Assembly: GCA_902826515.1 (NCBI GenBank) | Contig: CADEFD010000038.1 | Coordinates: 1 to 34,466 of the forward strand | DNA: 34,466 nt | Direction of reading: 5' to 3' | Source: an uncultured Acidobacteriota bacterium | GTDB lineage: Bacteria; Acidobacteriota; Vicinamibacteria; Vicinamibacterales; UBA2999 | Shown here: positions 1-8,036 of the stretch, piece by piece | Numbering within the stretch: the stretch's first letter is position 1 | How the letters are laid out: every line of letters begins with the position of its first letter | Notes under the pieces: model-generated | Database searches by the model: none | The model's input: only the letters and a program-made list of their open reading frames with translations | What the model was told of the DNA's origin: nothing | Position numbers and translations under genes: made by a program

Positions 1-1238
1 ACCTCGGCGTTGGCGTCGGGCCGGTTGTAGTAGCCCTGCATCACGATCGGCCCGCGGATGGCGATCTCGCCGTCTTCCGCGTCGCCTTCCGGCGGAAAGA
101 TCTTCAGCTCGTTGCCTGGCAGAATCCGCCCCACCGTGTCGATGTGCGCTTCATCGGGCCGGTTGAGCGTGGCTGCGCCGGACGTCTCGGTGAGCCCGTA
201 GGCCTGCTGAATCGTGAAGCCGAGCGCGTAGAGATCCCTGCCGATCGCCGGATCGAACTTCGAGCCGCCGGTGATGAGCAGCCGCATGTGGCCGCCGAGC
301 ACCTTGTGCACGCGCCCGAACACCTTCGGGCCGATGTTCACGCCCATCCCGCGCAGGCGCAGGTTGAGCGCCAGCAGCGCCGTGAAGATGCGCTGCTTCA
401 GCCAGCCGCCTTTGGCGACTTCGCCCATGACGCGCTGGTGGATCAGATAGAAGAACTGCGGCACGCACGCGAAGATCGTGATGCGGCGCTCGGCCAGCGC
501 CTTCAGCAGATCCGTCGTGTTCATCGTCTCGAGGTAGACGACGCGGGCGCCCACGGCAAACGGCAGCAGCAGATTGGCCATCTGCGCGAGCGAGTGGAAG
601 AGCGGCAGCACGCCGAGCACGGCGTCCTGTTCGTCCACGTGCACGGCGGCGAACGCCGATTCGCGCTCGCCGGCGAGGTTGCCGTGTGTCAGCACGACGC
701 CCTTCGGGTCGGACGTCGTGCCCGACGTGTAGAGGATCACCGCGGGATCGTCCGGCGTCGGCCCTGGGGTCTGACCCCATTCTGGCTGGGGCCAGACTTT
801 TCCGCCGATCATGTCGTCCACGGACGGCCGCGGATCGTCGGCGGCGCCGTACATCCGCACGACGGGCACACCGGCCTTCGCGTCGTCGGCCACCGGCAGC
901 AGGCGCGTGCCGGCCACGAGCAGCCGGGCGCCGGAGGCGGCCATCACCGTGGCCACCTGCGCCGGCGAGTAGTTGGTGTCGAGCGGCACCGCGATGGCGC
1001 CGAGGCGCAGCACGCCGAGGTAGACGGCGCACCAGCGCGCGTCGTTGTCGGCGAGGATGGCGCAGCGGTCGCCGTGGCGCACGCCGTGGGCGGCGAGCCA
1101 CGCAGCCACCCCTTCCGCCCACGTCTTCAGGCCGTGATACGTGACCCGCTCGAGCCCGCTGGCCCGCTGGATCTCGATGGCGGTGTTGCCGGCAAACCGC
1201 GCGGCGGCCTCGTCGAACGTCTGCCAGAAGTTGGACAC
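1..1238 (-). CDS. AMP-dependent acyl-CoA synthetase/ligase (C-terminus beyond window)
   Basis: Adenylate-forming ligase that would activate a carboxylic acid, probably a long-chain fatty acid, to the acyl-AMP and then the CoA thioester. The frame is open from GTG at 1238 to the window edge (412 codons). Visible motifs are the P-loop-like YTSGTTSDPKG at about residues 170-180, the aromatic motif QAYGLTETSG, and GEIAIRGPIVMQGYY near the edge. The C-terminal domain with the catalytic lysine lies outside. The GTG start was chosen because the protein then begins SNFWQTFDEAA, as in family members; TACAAT sits 8 bases upstream and no Shine-Dalgarno is visible. Residues of about 147-160 (KVWPQPEWGQTPGP) are encoded by a palindromic repeat found elsewhere in the window and look like an in-frame insertion. 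The methyltransferase gene ends 24 bases upstream. The family is secure; the substrate is not. Confidence 0.9.
   Translation of the reverse strand, partial: MSNFWQTFDEAAARFAGNTAIEIQRASGLERVTYHGLKTWAEGVAAWLAAHGVRHGDRCAILADNDARWCAVYLGVLRLGAIAVPLDTNYSPAQVATVMAASGARLLVAGTRLLPVADDAKAGVPVVRMYGAADDPRPSVDDMIGGKVWPQPEWGQTPGPTPDDPAVILYTSGTTSDPKGVVLTHGNLAGERESAFAAVHVDEQDAVLGVLPLFHSLAQMANLLLPFAVGARVVYLETMNTTDLLKALAERRITIFACVPQFFYLIHQRVMGEVAKGGWLKQRIFTALLALNLRLRGMGVNIGPKVFGRVHKVLGGHMRLLITGGSKFDPAIGRDLYALGFTIQQAYGLTETSGAATLNRPDEAHIDTVGRILPGNELKIFPPEGDAEDGEIAIRGPIVMQGYYNRPDANAE
764..800. repeat. Palindromic repeat TGGGGTCTGACCCCA inserted in frame in the acyl-CoA ligase gene
   Basis: Bases 765-779 form a palindrome with 7-base arms around one central base. 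Bases 782-795 (CTGGC, four bases, GCCAG) form a second stem. The same two-part arrangement recurs at 12890-12920 and, inverted, at 12951-12978. Here the copy lies inside a gene and is read in frame, adding about 14 residues just before the adenylation P-loop. It resembles REP-type elements; the family name is not known to me. Confidence 0.85.
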
Positions 1239-1246
1239 GCCGGGCG

Positions 1247-1252
1247 ATTGTA
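1247..1252 (-). promoter_or_regulatory. -10-like element TACAAT before the acyl-CoA ligase
   Basis: TACAAT on the minus strand ends 8 bases before the GTG start at 1238. Transcription starting about 7 bases after a -10 hexamer would begin at or next to the start codon, giving a leaderless message. No clear -35 hexamer is visible. Confidence 0.45.
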
Positions 1253-1262
1253 GGCCAGACGC

Positions 1263-1973
1263 TCAGCGCGCGGCGGACGAACGCCGGCGCGTGCCAGTCG
1301 TCCGGCGGCGGGGGCGCGTGGCGGCGACCACGGCGAATCCGTCCCGGCGCCACACCACGTCCACGACGAACCCCGCTTCGCGCAGCAGCGACGTCTCGAG
1401 GTCGATCGGGAAGTAGGTGTCTTCGCCGGCCCACGCGCGCAGGAACTTCCGCGCCGCGGCCAGGCCGTGCGTCGCGGCCAGATGCCGCAGCCACAGGTCG
1501 TGATGCCGCGCTCGCAGCGCCGGTTCGGCCGCCAGCATGCAGTCGGCGTCCACGAGCAGGCCGCCCGGGCGCAGGGCCGCGAACGCCTTGGCGAAGATCC
1601 GCGCCTTCACGGCCGGATCGGGCACGTGGTGCAGCGAGAACGACGCGGTGACGACATCACATGCCGGAAACGGCGTCTGCTCGAAGTAACCCACCACGGG
1701 CGTGAACTTCCGGCCGAGGCGTTTGGCCGCCATCGCCAGCATCGCGTCATCGCCGTCGATGCCGACGACTCGCGCCCCGCGCAGACGCGCAAGACACCGC
1801 GCGGCCAGCGCGCCGGTGCCCGTGCCCAGATCGAGCACCACCTTCGCCGGCCGATCGAGCGCCACGAGCGCCCCGGCGGCCTGATCGAGGATCTCGTCGT
1901 AGTGCGGGATGAAGGTCAGGATCTGCCGGTCGTATTCCGCCGTCCGGATGCCAAGGTGCGACGCGACGCTCAT
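1263..1973 (-). CDS. Class I SAM-dependent methyltransferase
   Basis: Predicted soluble methyltransferase of 236 residues. Motif I, VVLDLGTGTGALA, is at about residues 45-57 and binds S-adenosylmethionine. It is followed by the acidic VVGIDGD (motif II) and by TASFSLHHVPD, which is typical of UbiE/ArsM-like small-molecule methyltransferases. A later LRPGGLLVDAD corresponds to the post-motif strand. The last 15 or so residues are very rich in arginine and threonine and probably lie outside the fold. The ATG start at 1973 is preceded by TAGAAT only 6 bases upstream and has no ribosome binding site. It is read in the same direction as the acyl-CoA ligase, 24 bases away. The substrate cannot be told from sequence. 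Confidence 0.88.
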   Translation of the reverse strand: MSVASHLGIRTAEYDRQILTFIPHYDEILDQAAGALVALDRPAKVVLDLGTGTGALAARCLARLRGARVVGIDGDDAMLAMAAKRLGRKFTPVVGYFEQTPFPACDVVTASFSLHHVPDPAVKARIFAKAFAALRPGGLLVDADCMLAAEPALRARHHDLWLRHLAATHGLAAARKFLRAWAGEDTYFPIDLETSLLREAGFVVDVVWRRDGFAVVAATRPRRRTTGTRRRSSAAR

Positions 1974-1979
1974 CGCGTG

Positions 1980-1985
1980 ATTCTA
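1980..1985 (-). promoter_or_regulatory. -10-like element TAGAAT before the methyltransferase
   Basis: TAGAAT on the minus strand ends 6 bases before the ATG at 1973, so the message would be leaderless. It lies directly downstream of the CCCTAGT-type repeat that separates this gene from the porin. Confidence 0.5.
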
Positions 1986-1987
1986 GC

Positions 1988-2022
1988 TCCCTAGTCCCTG
2001 TTCCCTAGTCCCTAGTCCCTGT
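1988..2022. repeat. CCCTAGT/CCCTGTT short-unit intergenic repeat
   Basis: Tandem seven-base units TCCCTAG and TCCCTGT fill almost the whole gap between the porin stop codon and the methyltransferase promoter. Related units recur at 30089-30186, 34310-34396, 19184-19227 and, more distantly, 16016-16048. This copy is a direct array without an inverted partner. Confidence 0.8.
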
Positions 2023-2024
2023 CT

Positions 2025-3497
2025 TTAGTAATTCCACTGCACCTGCAGGCCGAAGCGGTTGGCGTCGCGGGTCAATCCGTACGGGAACGTGCTCGAGCGG
2101 GTGCGGCGGAAGGTGTGGGTGAACATCCCCATCACCTCGACCTCGGCCCACTTCGCGAACTCCACGCCGAAGTCCACTTCGTTCACCTCGTCGATGGGCG
2201 CGTTGCGGCCGAACTTGCGGGCGCCGTCGTAGTACTGCCACCGCGCGAAGGGGAACCAGGTGCCAATCTGATTCTTCACGGCGTAGTTGACCTGCACGTA
2301 ACCGCCCTGCAGCGTCTCGCTGCCGATGGTGCGGTAGTCCTTCGAGAGCTGCGGCCCCTTCCCCACCGTCCATTCGGCTTCGATGCCGAACGGTTGCGGA
2401 TAGACCACGGCGGTGAAGGCCACGCGCTCGTCGATCACGCCGTCGGCGGCCTGGGTGGGCGTGAAGGTGGCGCCGCCGGTCGTGACGGCCGCGGTGGGCA
2501 CGATGAACCGTCCGCGATAGGCCTGCACGCCGAGTTCGTAGTACTGCCCCCCTTTCGTCCTGAAGGGATAGCTGGCGCGCGCGAACATGTGCGGGTTGCC
2601 GTTCTGGTCGGAGCGGTTGAGCCCCTGACCGGAATAGATGCCGGCCGAGAGCACGCCGTAGTCGCCCGACCCCTTGAGCGACGCGTTGGCGAGCTCGCGG
2701 AACCGCTGCTTGGTGGCCGGGGTTTCCCACATGAGGGCCGCGCCCAGATCGCGTTCACCCTCGACGCCGCTGTTGAGCGCGTCGGGGCGCTCCATCGGCG
2801 CGCGGTTCTGACTCGACTGGAGGTTCACCCAGCCGTAGGGCACCTTCGACTGGCCCAGACGCACGCGCCAGGTCTTCGCCTTGTCGAGCCACACGTCGCC
2901 GTAGAGGTCGCGCATCTGGAGCGCGAAGTCGCCGGTGCCGGTGGAGCCGTTGAAATCGGTCTGCGCGTAAAGCGAGAGGTGGTCGGCGACGTCGCCGCTG
3001 ATGACCACGCGGCCGCGGCGGATGACGAACGACTCGTTCGGATTGACCGAGCGGTCCGCCGGCACTTCGAGCACCGCGCCCGACTGCGAGGCCACGTCCG
3101 CATAGCGCAGCTGCGAGTAACCGCGGATGCCCATCCGCTCGTACCACTTGCCGGCCAGCGCGCGGGCCACGACGGGCGCCGTGGTGCCGGTGGTCGCGGC
3201 CTTCACCTCGGCGATCGCCTTGTCCTGCTCGGCATCCTTGGCGGTCACGGCCGTCGCCTGGGGCGGTGCCGGCGGCGGCGCCGCGGCGTCGGGTGCTTCG
3301 GCCATCACGCGGATGGCGTCGTACTCCTGCGCGGTGATGGAGCCGCGGTCGCGCAGCACCTGGAGCAGCCGCAGCAGCGCTTCGTTCGACGCGGCCGCGG
3401 CCGGCCGCGGCATCGCGAAGAGCACGCCGGCCGCCACACCTACCGCCATCGACCGCGCACGCCGGCCGAACGTCCCCACACCCGGATGAAAGTTCAT
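2025..3497 (-). CDS. OprO/OprP-like (phosphate-selective type) outer-membrane porin
   Basis: Outer-membrane beta-barrel of 490 residues. A signal peptide is visible at about residues 1-36: basic RRAR, a hydrophobic stretch, then AAAA before SNEAL. Residues 37-110 form a short helical and Ala/Pro-rich periplasmic stretch. The barrel follows, with the family signature around IRGYSQLRY, FVIRRGRVVISGDV and LYAQTDFNGS, and it ends in an aromatic residue (QVQWNY), as expected for assembly by the BAM complex. The family is named for the phosphate and pyrophosphate porins of Pseudomonas, but many members have other or unknown specificity. Upstream, phased GTTACG repeats overlap the likely promoter and would fit a PhoB-type operator. 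The start at 3497 gives a complete signal peptide; an internal Met at residue 17 is possible. Confidence 0.85.
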   Translation of the reverse strand: MNFHPGVGTFGRRARSMAVGVAAGVLFAMPRPAAAASNEALLRLLQVLRDRGSITAQEYDAIRVMAEAPDAAAPPPAPPQATAVTAKDAEQDKAIAEVKAATTGTTAPVVARALAGKWYERMGIRGYSQLRYADVASQSGAVLEVPADRSVNPNESFVIRRGRVVISGDVADHLSLYAQTDFNGSTGTGDFALQMRDLYGDVWLDKAKTWRVRLGQSKVPYGWVNLQSSQNRAPMERPDALNSGVEGERDLGAALMWETPATKQRFRELANASLKGSGDYGVLSAGIYSGQGLNRSDQNGNPHMFARASYPFRTKGGQYYELGVQAYRGRFIVPTAAVTTGGATFTPTQAADGVIDERVAFTAVVYPQPFGIEAEWTVGKGPQLSKDYRTIGSETLQGGYVQVNYAVKNQIGTWFPFARWQYYDGARKFGRNAPIDEVNEVDFGVEFAKWAEVEVMGMFTHTFRRTRSSTFPYGLTRDANRFGLQVQWNY

Positions 3498-3499
3498 CC

Positions 3500-3558
3500 G
3501 TTACATGTACGAGACGAGTGTTACGGCAAAGTATCCGCGATGTTACGAATAGGTTACG
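3500..3558 (-). promoter_or_regulatory. Phased GTTACG direct repeats (candidate Pho-box-like operator) before the porin
   Basis: Hexamers GTTACA at 3500 and GTTACG at 3520, 3542 and 3553 are spaced 20, 22 and 11 bases apart, so all lie on one face of the helix. On the coding strand the last two read CGTAACCT-ATT-CGTAACAT: two 8-base units with a 3-base spacer, the geometry used by PhoB-family regulators. A GATACT -10 candidate follows a few bases downstream. The copy at 3500 is so close to the ATG that it may be chance. Confidence 0.45.
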
Positions 3559-3570
3559 GCCGGGTGGTCC

Positions 3571-6405
3571 TCAGAACTGGATACGGGCGCCCCACTGCAC
3601 CTGGCGGGCGTCCCGCGCGGTGGTGTAGGTCGCGAAACTCCCCGATGTGATGACTCCGCTCGGGTTCTCGAAGTTCACCGTGTTCAGCAGGTTGTAGGTC
3701 TCGAGGAACACCTCGAAGCGGGTGCGCGCGCCCACCTGGAACATCTTGGTGGCACGCAGGTCGACCACCCGGTCGGCCGACGTGCGGGTCAGTTGCTCCA
3801 TCGTGATCGGCGCGAGGTTCCGCGTCTGCCGGAACGCGTTGATGATGGCGAGGTTGGTGTCGCTCTTCGTGCCGCCCGAGTTCTTCTGGAGGCCGGCCGG
3901 GCGGTCCTGGTTGTTGCCGTCGCGATCGAGGTCCACGCCGGCCGTGACGTCCCAGGGATTCCCGTTCCTGAGCGACACGATGGTCGCCAGCTGGATGCCG
4001 AGCGGCAGCGGCGCGATGACCGACACCGAGAGCGCCTGCCGGCGATCGTTCTCGTCGAGGCCGCGATCGTCGTTGCCGAAGGTGTTCCAGGGGTCGGTGT
4101 TGAAGCTGGCGTTGTCGTTGGTGCCGTTCGAAATCGCCTTGGCGAGCGTGTACGAGATCTGCCAGGTCGAGCCCTTGAAGCGGCGCCGCAGCTGCGCCTG
4201 CAGCGCGTCGTAGCTCGAGTCGGTGAGCGAGTTGATGAGCGTCACCGATGAGAACTGGGGATAGGGCCGCGGGTTGGCGGCGAGCGGACCGCGCGCCGGC
4301 AGGTTGGCGTCGCGCCCGGTCTGCAGGTCCTTCTGCACCTGGCGGATGAGATCGACTTCGAGTGAGGTGTCGCCGGGCAGCATCTTCGCGATGCCGAGCG
4401 TGGCACTCACGACATACGGCAGGTTGAGGTCGTCTCCGGGCAGGTAGAGCGCCCGCCCGCCGGCGGTGCGGATGTAGTCTTCGAGCGTCCGGCCGCCGAG
4501 GGCCGCCGTCTGGTTCGGGTAGAACTGCAGCAGGTTCGCGTCGGTGATCTCGGCCGTGAACTGGTTGCTCACGACGTCGCCGCGGATGTTGAACCACGGG
4601 CGGTTGCGCCCCGAGTAGAGCCCGTAACCGCCGCGCAGCACCGTGCGGCCGTCGCCGCGGGTGTCCCACGCGAAGCCGAAGCGCGGCTGGAGGTTGTTGA
4701 GGTCGTTTCCTCGGTCGGCCGTGACCAGGTTCTCGAGGCCGGCGAACTGCGGATTGGCGAGCAGTTCGGCGATCATGTCGGGGCTGCGCAGGTTGCTGTC
4801 GAAGTCGTAGCGCAGGCCGAAGTTGAGCGTGAGGTTGCCGAGCCGCACGTCGTCCTGCGCGAAGAAGCCCCATTCGGTGTTGCGGTAGTTCTGCGTGGCC
4901 GGGCCGCTGCCGATCGTGAAACGTGTCGGCCAGGTGGCGCGGTCGGCGGCGTCGAATGGGCGATCCGTGTTGAACTGCCACACGCCGGCGCCGTAGTAGT
5001 CGGCCAGGTAGTCGAGGTCTTCGTATGCCATCCGCACGCCGAACTTGGTCGAGTGGCGGCCGGTGGACCAGAAGAACGTGTCGTTGAACGTGTAGCGCCG
5101 GCGCGGGAAGCCCTGCGGCAGGTTGGGTGAGCGGCCCGAGGTGAACGACGGACGGATCACCTGCGTGCCGGTCGTTGTCTGGAAGCGCTGCGTGTCCTGG
5201 TCCATCACCTGCACGACCATGCTGTTCAGCATCGACGCGCCGAGCGTCCAGTTCCAGTTCGCCGACACGTCCTGGAAGTCGAGGGCGGTGTTCTCCGCCA
5301 GCTCGTAGTCCTCGACGATGTCGTCGTTGTCGTAGAGATAGCGGACGTTGAAGGCGTGGCGCGGGCCGGCCGTGTAGTCCACCTTGGCCTGGCCGAGCTT
5401 GGCGCGCGTGCCGTTGTCGTAGACGCCGTTGTATTCGCCGGCAAACGGGTTGGCGGCCGGCAGCGCGATGATGCGCACCGAGTTCTGGCGGTTGTACTCG
5501 TAGGTGCCGAACACGAAGGCCTTGTTGCGCACGAGCGGCCCGCCCACGGCGGCGCTGAAGCGGGCGGCGTCGAACGGCGGCTTGGTGCGCGCGAAGGCAT
5601 TCTTCGCGTTGAGGGAGTCGTCGCGGCCGAAGTACGAAAGGCGGCCGGCGTATTCGTTGGTGCCCGAGCGGGTCACCACGTTGACCACGGCGGTGCCGGC
5701 GCGCGAGAACTCGGCGTCGAACTGGTTGCGCAGCACGCGGAACTCCTGCACCGCGTCCTGACTCACGTTCACGATCGCAAAGCCGTAGATCGGATGGTCC
5801 ATGATGCCGCCATCGATCTGCATCGAGTACATGCTGCGCACGTTGGTGCCCCCGAACGAGGTCGAGATGCCGAAGCGGCCGTCACCCGTGCGCGCCGGCC
5901 CGCCGCCTGGCAGGAGCTGCGCGAGGCCGACGAACCCGCGGTTCAGCACCGGCAGCTCCGAGAGCTGCTCCTGACTGACGACGGCGGACAGATCCGACTT
6001 GGTGGTTTCGATCTCGACCGCCGCGCGGCCCACCACCTGGATGCTTTCTTCGATGGCGCCCACCGAGAGCGCCACCTTCACATCCGCCACCTGGCCCACG
6101 GTGAGCGTCACCTGGCGGTTGTCGGGGCCGAAGCCCGAGAGCGTCGATTCGACGGTGTAGGGGCCGGGCTGCAGCGCCGGCACGCGGAACGTCCCCTGCT
6201 CGTCGGTGACGACGACACGCGAGACGCCGGTGGCGGCATTGACGATGGTGACGGTCACGCCCGGCAGCGCGCTGCCGGTGGAATCCGCCACGGTGCCACG
6301 GAGCTCAGCGGTCTGCGCGAACGCGGTGCCGGGGAGCAGCAGGAGCGCGACGAAGAGCGCGCCAAGGGCAAGACGACGACGGCCGGGTGTGCTGCGGTTG
6401 TCCAC
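3571..6405 (-). CDS. TonB-dependent receptor with carboxypeptidase-regulatory domain (Oar-like)
   Basis: Large outer-membrane receptor of about 944 residues. A signal peptide covers roughly 1-30 (GRRRLALG, hydrophobic core, AFA cleavage). A carboxypeptidase-regulatory-like beta-sandwich follows at about 32-115 (LRGTVADSTGSALPGVTVTI and GTFRVPALQPGPY). Then comes a plug (AVQEFRVLRNQFDAEFSRA, VNVVTRSGTNEY) and a long barrel ending GARIQF. Such receptors are abundant in Acidobacteria and are thought to import oligosaccharides, peptides or other large ligands using TonB energy. I preferred GTG at 6405 because GGAGG lies 5 bases upstream; an ATG at 6441 would add 12 residues but has no such site. 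It follows the acylase/CRTAC1 genes on the same strand after a 155-base gap holding a perfect inverted repeat. The ligand is unknown. Confidence 0.92.
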   Translation of the reverse strand: MDNRSTPGRRRLALGALFVALLLLPGTAFAQTAELRGTVADSTGSALPGVTVTIVNAATGVSRVVVTDEQGTFRVPALQPGPYTVESTLSGFGPDNRQVTLTVGQVADVKVALSVGAIEESIQVVGRAAVEIETTKSDLSAVVSQEQLSELPVLNRGFVGLAQLLPGGGPARTGDGRFGISTSFGGTNVRSMYSMQIDGGIMDHPIYGFAIVNVSQDAVQEFRVLRNQFDAEFSRAGTAVVNVVTRSGTNEYAGRLSYFGRDDSLNAKNAFARTKPPFDAARFSAAVGGPLVRNKAFVFGTYEYNRQNSVRIIALPAANPFAGEYNGVYDNGTRAKLGQAKVDYTAGPRHAFNVRYLYDNDDIVEDYELAENTALDFQDVSANWNWTLGASMLNSMVVQVMDQDTQRFQTTTGTQVIRPSFTSGRSPNLPQGFPRRRYTFNDTFFWSTGRHSTKFGVRMAYEDLDYLADYYGAGVWQFNTDRPFDAADRATWPTRFTIGSGPATQNYRNTEWGFFAQDDVRLGNLTLNFGLRYDFDSNLRSPDMIAELLANPQFAGLENLVTADRGNDLNNLQPRFGFAWDTRGDGRTVLRGGYGLYSGRNRPWFNIRGDVVSNQFTAEITDANLLQFYPNQTAALGGRTLEDYIRTAGGRALYLPGDDLNLPYVVSATLGIAKMLPGDTSLEVDLIRQVQKDLQTGRDANLPARGPLAANPRPYPQFSSVTLINSLTDSSYDALQAQLRRRFKGSTWQISYTLAKAISNGTNDNASFNTDPWNTFGNDDRGLDENDRRQALSVSVIAPLPLGIQLATIVSLRNGNPWDVTAGVDLDRDGNNQDRPAGLQKNSGGTKSDTNLAIINAFRQTRNLAPITMEQLTRTSADRVVDLRATKMFQVGARTRFEVFLETYNLLNTVNFENPSGVITSGSFATYTTARDARQVQWGARIQF

Positions 6406-6469
6406 GGAAACCTCCGTGGAGGATGGTGCCACGAACACCACGCGCCGGCGCCGTCCGAGATGTCACGAA

Positions 6470-6486
6470 TTGCACCGGGCGTGCAA
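6470..6486 (-). promoter_or_regulatory. Inverted repeat TTGCAC-N5-GTGCAA before the TonB receptor
   Basis: A perfect inverted repeat with 6-base arms and a 5-base centre lies about 65 bases upstream of the receptor start. The size and symmetry fit a dimeric repressor or activator site. No regulator for it is identifiable in the window, and a weak hairpin is the alternative. Confidence 0.4.
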
Positions 6487-6560
6487 CCCGCTCGTGCGTC
6501 GATTTGCCTTCAGAACAAGGCGATTCCGGATCATCGACGCGCGCGGCGCATGTGTTCGAT

Positions 6561-8036
6561 TCAGTTCGCCTGACGAACGACCAGGCTCTTGCCGGCGTAG
6601 TCGGCCGGACGGACGTTCCGGAGCGCCTGCATCTTGCGGCCGCTGTTGCTCATGAAGGTGACTTCCACGGTGACTGGCTCGAGGCGGGCCAGGCCGAAGT
6701 GGACGGGTGCGGCGCGCTGCGAGTTGTAGCCGCCGCCGGTCAGCACCTGGCGCGTGCCGAGCACGCGTCCCGAGGCATCCCGCAGCCGCACTTCGGCGCC
6801 GAAGCGCGTGTGATGGCCCTTCGCGTCGAGCACGAGCACGCTCAGGCTGCGCGCCTTCACGGCCGCCGGCGACGTGTTGCGGAACAGGAAGTGGCCGCCC
6901 CTGGGCCCGTAGCCGTCGGTCACCGACAGGTCGATGCCGCCGTCGCCGTCGAAGTCCACGAACTGCGAGGCGTGGTCGGCGGCATTCAGCGGGCTGTCGC
7001 CCGTGAGCACGTTCACGAAGCCGGCGGCCCCGTCGTTCCGGAAGAGCGCGTTCTGCGGCTGCTGCGCCCCGGGAGCGCCCACGTAGGAGATCACCGAGAG
7101 GTCGAGGTCACCGTCGTTGTCGATGTCGCCCCAGTCAGACCCCACGGCGTGGTTCTCCACGCCCACGCCGACCTTCGCCGCCACGTCGGTGAAGGTGCCG
7201 TTGCCGTTGTTGCGATAGAGCTGGTTGTGGCCGTAGTTGGGCACGAAGATGTCGAGCCGGCCGTCGTTGTCGTAGTCGCCCACGGCGCAGCCCACGCCGC
7301 CTTCCTCCTTGGTACGCGCCGGGCCCGCGACGCCCGCCGAGGCGGCCACGTCCACGAACGCCGTGCGATCGTTGCGCCACATCGCGTCAGCGGCACCGGC
7401 CTGGTTGGCGAGGAAGAGATCCAGATCGCCGTCGTCGTCCATGTCGAGCCAGCAGGCGCCGACGGTGGGACGCGGGTCGGTGGGACCGGCGCCGGCGAAG
7501 ACCTGCGCGAACTTCCCGCCGGTGTTCTGGAACAGCTTGTTGTCGCCCGCGCGGTCCGACGAGTAGACGTCGAGGTCGCCGTCGTTGTCGTAATCCACCC
7601 AGTTGGTCTGCCGGGCGGAGCGCCCGGGAATCGTGAGGCCGATCTCGGCCGCGACATCCACGAAGCGGGTGCCGCCGTCATTGCGCAGCACTTTCGTGAG
7701 CTTGTCGGTGGGCGTCGAGCCGCCGAGCAGGTCGATGTCGCCATCCTGGTCGAAGTCGCCCCAGCTCAGGCCGCGCAGTTCGTGGCTGCCCGCCTGCGGC
7801 ATGCCCACCTGCGCGCCCACACTCACGAGCACGCCTTTGTCGTTGCGGTAGAGGCGCACTTCGCCCGTGCCGAGCGACACCGCCAGATCGAGGTCCCCGT
7901 CGTTGTCGTAGTCGCCCCACGCGTTCGAGTACGAGTTCGGCACGGCGAAGAGGTCCGCCTGGAGGGGCGCGAAAGGCGGCGCGGCGGCCTGAAGGGTCAG
8001 CGCGGCGCCGGCGGCGAGGAGGGCAAGGCGTGTCAT
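6561..8036 (-). CDS. CRTAC1-family FG-GAP/VCBS repeat protein with ASPIC/UnbV domain
   Basis: Secreted beta-propeller protein of 491 residues. A short signal peptide ([19 protein letters not shown]) is followed by seven acidic calcium-binding motifs of the form DxDxDGDxD, for example [33 protein letters not shown] and [11 protein letters not shown]; two have a Gly or Arg in place of one Asp. The C-terminal 90 residues match the ASPIC/UnbV domain ([21 protein letters not shown]). These proteins are extracellular or outer-membrane associated in Acidobacteria and Planctomycetes; their function is generally unknown, with adhesion or ligand binding proposed. The ATG at 8036 overlaps the acylase stop by four bases, so the two are translationally coupled and perhaps act together outside the cytoplasm. 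Confidence 0.9.
   Translation of the reverse strand: MTRLALLAAGAALTLQAAAPPFAPLQADLFAVPNSYSNAWGDYDNDGDLDLAVSLGTGEVRLYRNDKGVLVSVGAQVGMPQAGSHELRGLSWGDFDQDGDIDLLGGSTPTDKLTKVLRNDGGTRFVDVAAEIGLTIPGRSARQTNWVDYDNDGDLDVYSSDRAGDNKLFQNTGGKFAQVFAGAGPTDPRPTVGACWLDMDDDGDLDLFLANQAGAADAMWRNDRTAFVDVAASAGVAGPARTKEEGGVGCAVGDYDNDGRLDIFVPNYGHNQLYRNNGNGTFTDVAAKVGVGVENHAVGSDWGDIDNDGDLDLSVISYVGAPGAQQPQNALFRNDGAAGFVNVLTGDSPLNAADHASQFVDFDGDGGIDLSVTDGYGPRGGHFLFRNTSPAAVKARSLSVLVLDAKGHHTRFGAEVRLRDASGRVLGTRQVLTGGGYNSQRAAPVHFGLARLEPVTVEVTFMSNSGRKMQALRNVRPADYAGKSLVVRQAN

Noticed and set aside
764..779. TGGGGTCTGACCCCA considered as a transcription-factor operator
   Set aside because: One of three copies is deep inside a coding region and all carry the adjoining CTGGC/GCCAG stem, which fits a repeat element better than an operator.
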